Source: an uncultured Eubacterium sp.
GTDB lineage: Bacteria > Bacillota > Clostridia > Lachnospirales > Lachnospiraceae
NCBI GenBank assembly: GCA_947573465.1
Contig: CANPET010000083.1
Location: forward strand, 1-6,947
Direction: 5' to 3'
Length of the DNA: 6,947 bases
In this document: positions 5,618 to 6,947 of the stretch, in pieces
Layout: each line of letters opens with the position of its first letter
How positions within the stretch are numbered: the first letter of the stretch is position 1
The notes under the pieces: generated by a model
Databases searched by the model: none
What the model was told of the DNA's origin: nothing
What the model saw: only the letters and a program-made list of their open reading frames with translations
Translations under genes and position numbers: made by a program

Positions 5618-6166
5618 CTACGCTTCCATCTGTCTTCCTAAAAATGCTGCTGCCACACCTGCCAGTTTCTGTTCCGTAACGCTTACATCCTGTTTTTCAT
5701 CTTTGGACATAATAATAACACTTCCAATAATATCTCCCTCACATATAATCGGATAGATTACCTGCCCTGTTTCCGGGGCATTCTCTCCCTCTACAACCGG
5801 AATGCTTTTTGCAGTTCCGCCCTCTGTTGTCAGATTATCTCTCCCATTAATCAGTTTTTCTAATTGAGCACTGATACTCTTTCCTATAAATTCTTTTTTA
5901 GCCCCTCCGGCAACTGCTATAATCTGGTCTCTGTCACTGATTAAAATTTTATAACCTGAAACCTGTGCAAGACTTTCTGCATATTGCTTTGCAAAACTAT
6001 CAATTTCGCCAATCGGAGAATATTTCTTCAAGATAATTTCTCCATCTCTATTTGTAAAAATCTCCATAGGATCACCTTCTCTGATACGCAGTGTTCTCCT
6101 TATTTCTTTGGGAACAACTACTCTTCCCAAATCGTCTATTCTTCTTACAATTCCTGTTGCTTTCAT
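5618..6166 (-). CDS. spoVT: Stage V sporulation protein T, AbrB-type regulator
   Basis: SpoVT is a forespore transcription factor that tunes sigma-G-dependent genes late in sporulation. Seen in 182 residues: an N-terminal AbrB/SpoVT swapped-hairpin DNA-binding domain (MKATGIVRRIDDLGRVVVPK at 1-20, then EIRRTLRIREGDPMEIF to 37), a short linker with LKKYSPIGE, and a GAF-like C-terminal domain from about 56 to 180 (GYKILISDRDQIIAVAGG, later QVIYPIICEGDIIGSVII). The length and two-domain layout are those of SpoVT, not the short AbrB. The ATG at 6166 has TGGAGGAA (6179-6172) upstream and a sigma-G promoter behind it. It stands between sbcC and the HU gene; in B. subtilis yabM and a mazG-like gene follow spoVT, and both are missing here. 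No clear terminator lies in the 69 bp before the HU -35. Confidence 0.96.
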   Translation of the reverse strand: MKATGIVRRIDDLGRVVVPKEIRRTLRIREGDPMEIFTNRDGEIILKKYSPIGEIDSFAKQYAESLAQVSGYKILISDRDQIIAVAGGAKKEFIGKSISAQLEKLINGRDNLTTEGGTAKSIPVVEGENAPETGQVIYPIICEGDIIGSVIIMSKDEKQDVSVTEQKLAGVAAAFLGRQMEA

Positions 6167-6205
6167 TTTATTTCCTCCATTTACATCTTGTAGCTGATAT
6201 AATCC

Positions 6206-6235
6206 TAGTATTTGTAATGAAAGAATTATTATTCA
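6206..6235 (-). promoter_or_regulatory. Sigma-G promoter of spoVT
   Basis: TGAATA (6235-6230), an exact match to the sigma-G -35 consensus TGMATA, is followed after 17 nt by AATACTA (6212-6206), one mismatch from the -10 consensus CATACTA. The predicted start near 6199 gives a leader of about 33 nt ending in the spoVT ribosome site. B. subtilis spoVT is transcribed by sigma-G, so site and gene agree. The -35 lies 9 bp beyond the sbcC stop. Confidence 0.75.
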
Positions 6236-6243
6236 TATTTTTT

Positions 6244-6947
6244 CTATATTTCCAACGCTATACTACTTCCTCCAGATTTATCCTTAGTTACTATTATTTT
6301 CCTGTCAATTCGTTCTTTGACCTCCCTTACATGGGAAATAATACCCACCAGTCTATTTCCTTCTGTAACATTGGCAAGTGCATTCATTGCCTGATTTAAC
6401 GATTCCTCATCTAATGAACCAAATCCTTCATCCACAAATAATGTGTCTATCTGAATACCGCCAGACTTTGCATGAATCTCCTCAGACAAACCTAAAGCCA
6501 ATGCCAATGATGCCTTGAATGATTCTCCACCAGACAAAGTTTTCACACTACGTTCACTTCCATTATAATGATCTATTACATTTAAATCTAAACCGCTTTG
6601 TCCTTTTAAATTATCAGAACTATCTGCTCTCTTTAATTCATACTGTCCACAAGACATTGCCATCAACCGAATATTTGCTCTTCTGATAATCGCATCAAAA
6701 TAATGCATTTGCACATAAGTTTCTAATAGTATTTTTTCTTTTCCTAAAAGATTACCATTTGCAGTATTAGATAACGACTTCATAATATTCCAGCTTTCTT
6801 CAACTTCTTTCAAACTCTTATATTGCTTTTGAATTTCACTTTCCGATTTTTCATTAGCATTCATTCTGGAACTTGCCTGACTTATCATATCCAAACATTT
6901 CTTTCTCCTGGTAGTGAAAACAGTCTTTTCCTCTTTCAATGTTTCTA
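6244..6947 (-). CDS. sbcC: Exonuclease SbcCD subunit C (SbcC), C-terminal part only
   Basis: SbcC is the SMC/Rad50-like ATPase that, with the SbcD nuclease, cleaves hairpins and processes DNA ends. Only the C-terminal 234 or so residues are present; the frame stays open to the window edge (a TTG at 6939 is internal), and the full protein is usually about 1000 residues or more. Seen in order: the end of the coiled coil, the family segment LLETYVQMHYFDAIIRRANIR ending at about 6667, MSCGQYELKR, the ABC signature LSGGES (6537-6520), Walker B with catalytic glutamate in DTLFVDEGF, the D-loop SLDEES, and the switch histidine in ISHV. The N-terminal Walker A and the zinc hook lie outside the window. 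No terminator is evident after the TAG, so transcripts may run into spoVT. Confidence 0.96.
   Translation of the reverse strand, partial: ETLKEEKTVFTTRRKKCLDMISQASSRMNANEKSESEIQKQYKSLKEVEESWNIMKSLSNTANGNLLGKEKILLETYVQMHYFDAIIRRANIRLMAMSCGQYELKRADSSDNLKGQSGLDLNVIDHYNGSERSVKTLSGGESFKASLALALGLSEEIHAKSGGIQIDTLFVDEGFGSLDEESLNQAMNALANVTEGNRLVGIISHVREVKERIDRKIIVTKDKSGGSSIALEI

Noticed and set aside
6236..6246. Possible sbcC terminator just after its stop
   Set aside because: The sequence is AT-rich but forms only 4-bp arms and is better explained as part of the spoVT promoter region.

Overview
The window is a compact, AT-rich chromosomal segment with every gene on the minus strand, so it reads from high to low coordinates. 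Gene content and order (spoVT, an HU gene, rqcP, yabP, yabQ, divIC, spoIIE, tilS, hpt) match the spoVT-to-ftsH neighbourhood of endospore-forming Firmicutes. The protein sequences, the low GC and the HU gene next to rqcP suggest a Clostridia member, probably Lachnospiraceae. That lineage call is an inference; genus cannot be read from this sequence.

Layout in transcription order: (1) 6947-6244, the C-terminal part of the SbcC nuclease ATPase, cut by the window edge. (2) 6235-5618, spoVT, a forespore regulator, behind a very good match to a sigma-G promoter. (3) 5548-5140, the HU gene with its own sigma-A promoter, a strong ribosome site and a perfect hairpin terminator. (4) 5103-3733, rqcP, yabP, yabQ and divIC, with a candidate sigma-E promoter before yabP, a 1-nt yabP/yabQ overlap, an unusually long 71-nt yabQ/divIC overlap and a closing hairpin terminator. 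(5) 3660-2, spoIIE, tilS and hpt. The spoIIE promoter has a TTGACA and a TATACT box 21 bp apart and a Spo0A-type box upstream, the architecture known for Spo0A-activated promoters. hpt is cut by the left edge; ftsH would be expected beyond it.

The genes combine housekeeping functions (DNA repair, nucleoid structure, ribosome quality control, division, tRNA-Ile2 lysidinylation, purine salvage) with stage-specific sporulation functions. The promoters read here suggest three layers: Spo0A/sigma-A for spoIIE, sigma-E for yabPQ and sigma-G for spoVT. There are no tRNA or rRNA genes, mobile elements, CRISPR arrays or long repeats, and no gap exceeds about 175 bp. I see no convincing new multi-gene system. 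The points worth a second look are regulatory architecture, a SpoIIE with a much reduced membrane region, the yabQ/divIC overlap, and the lack of clear initiation signals for tilS and of a promoter for rqcP.
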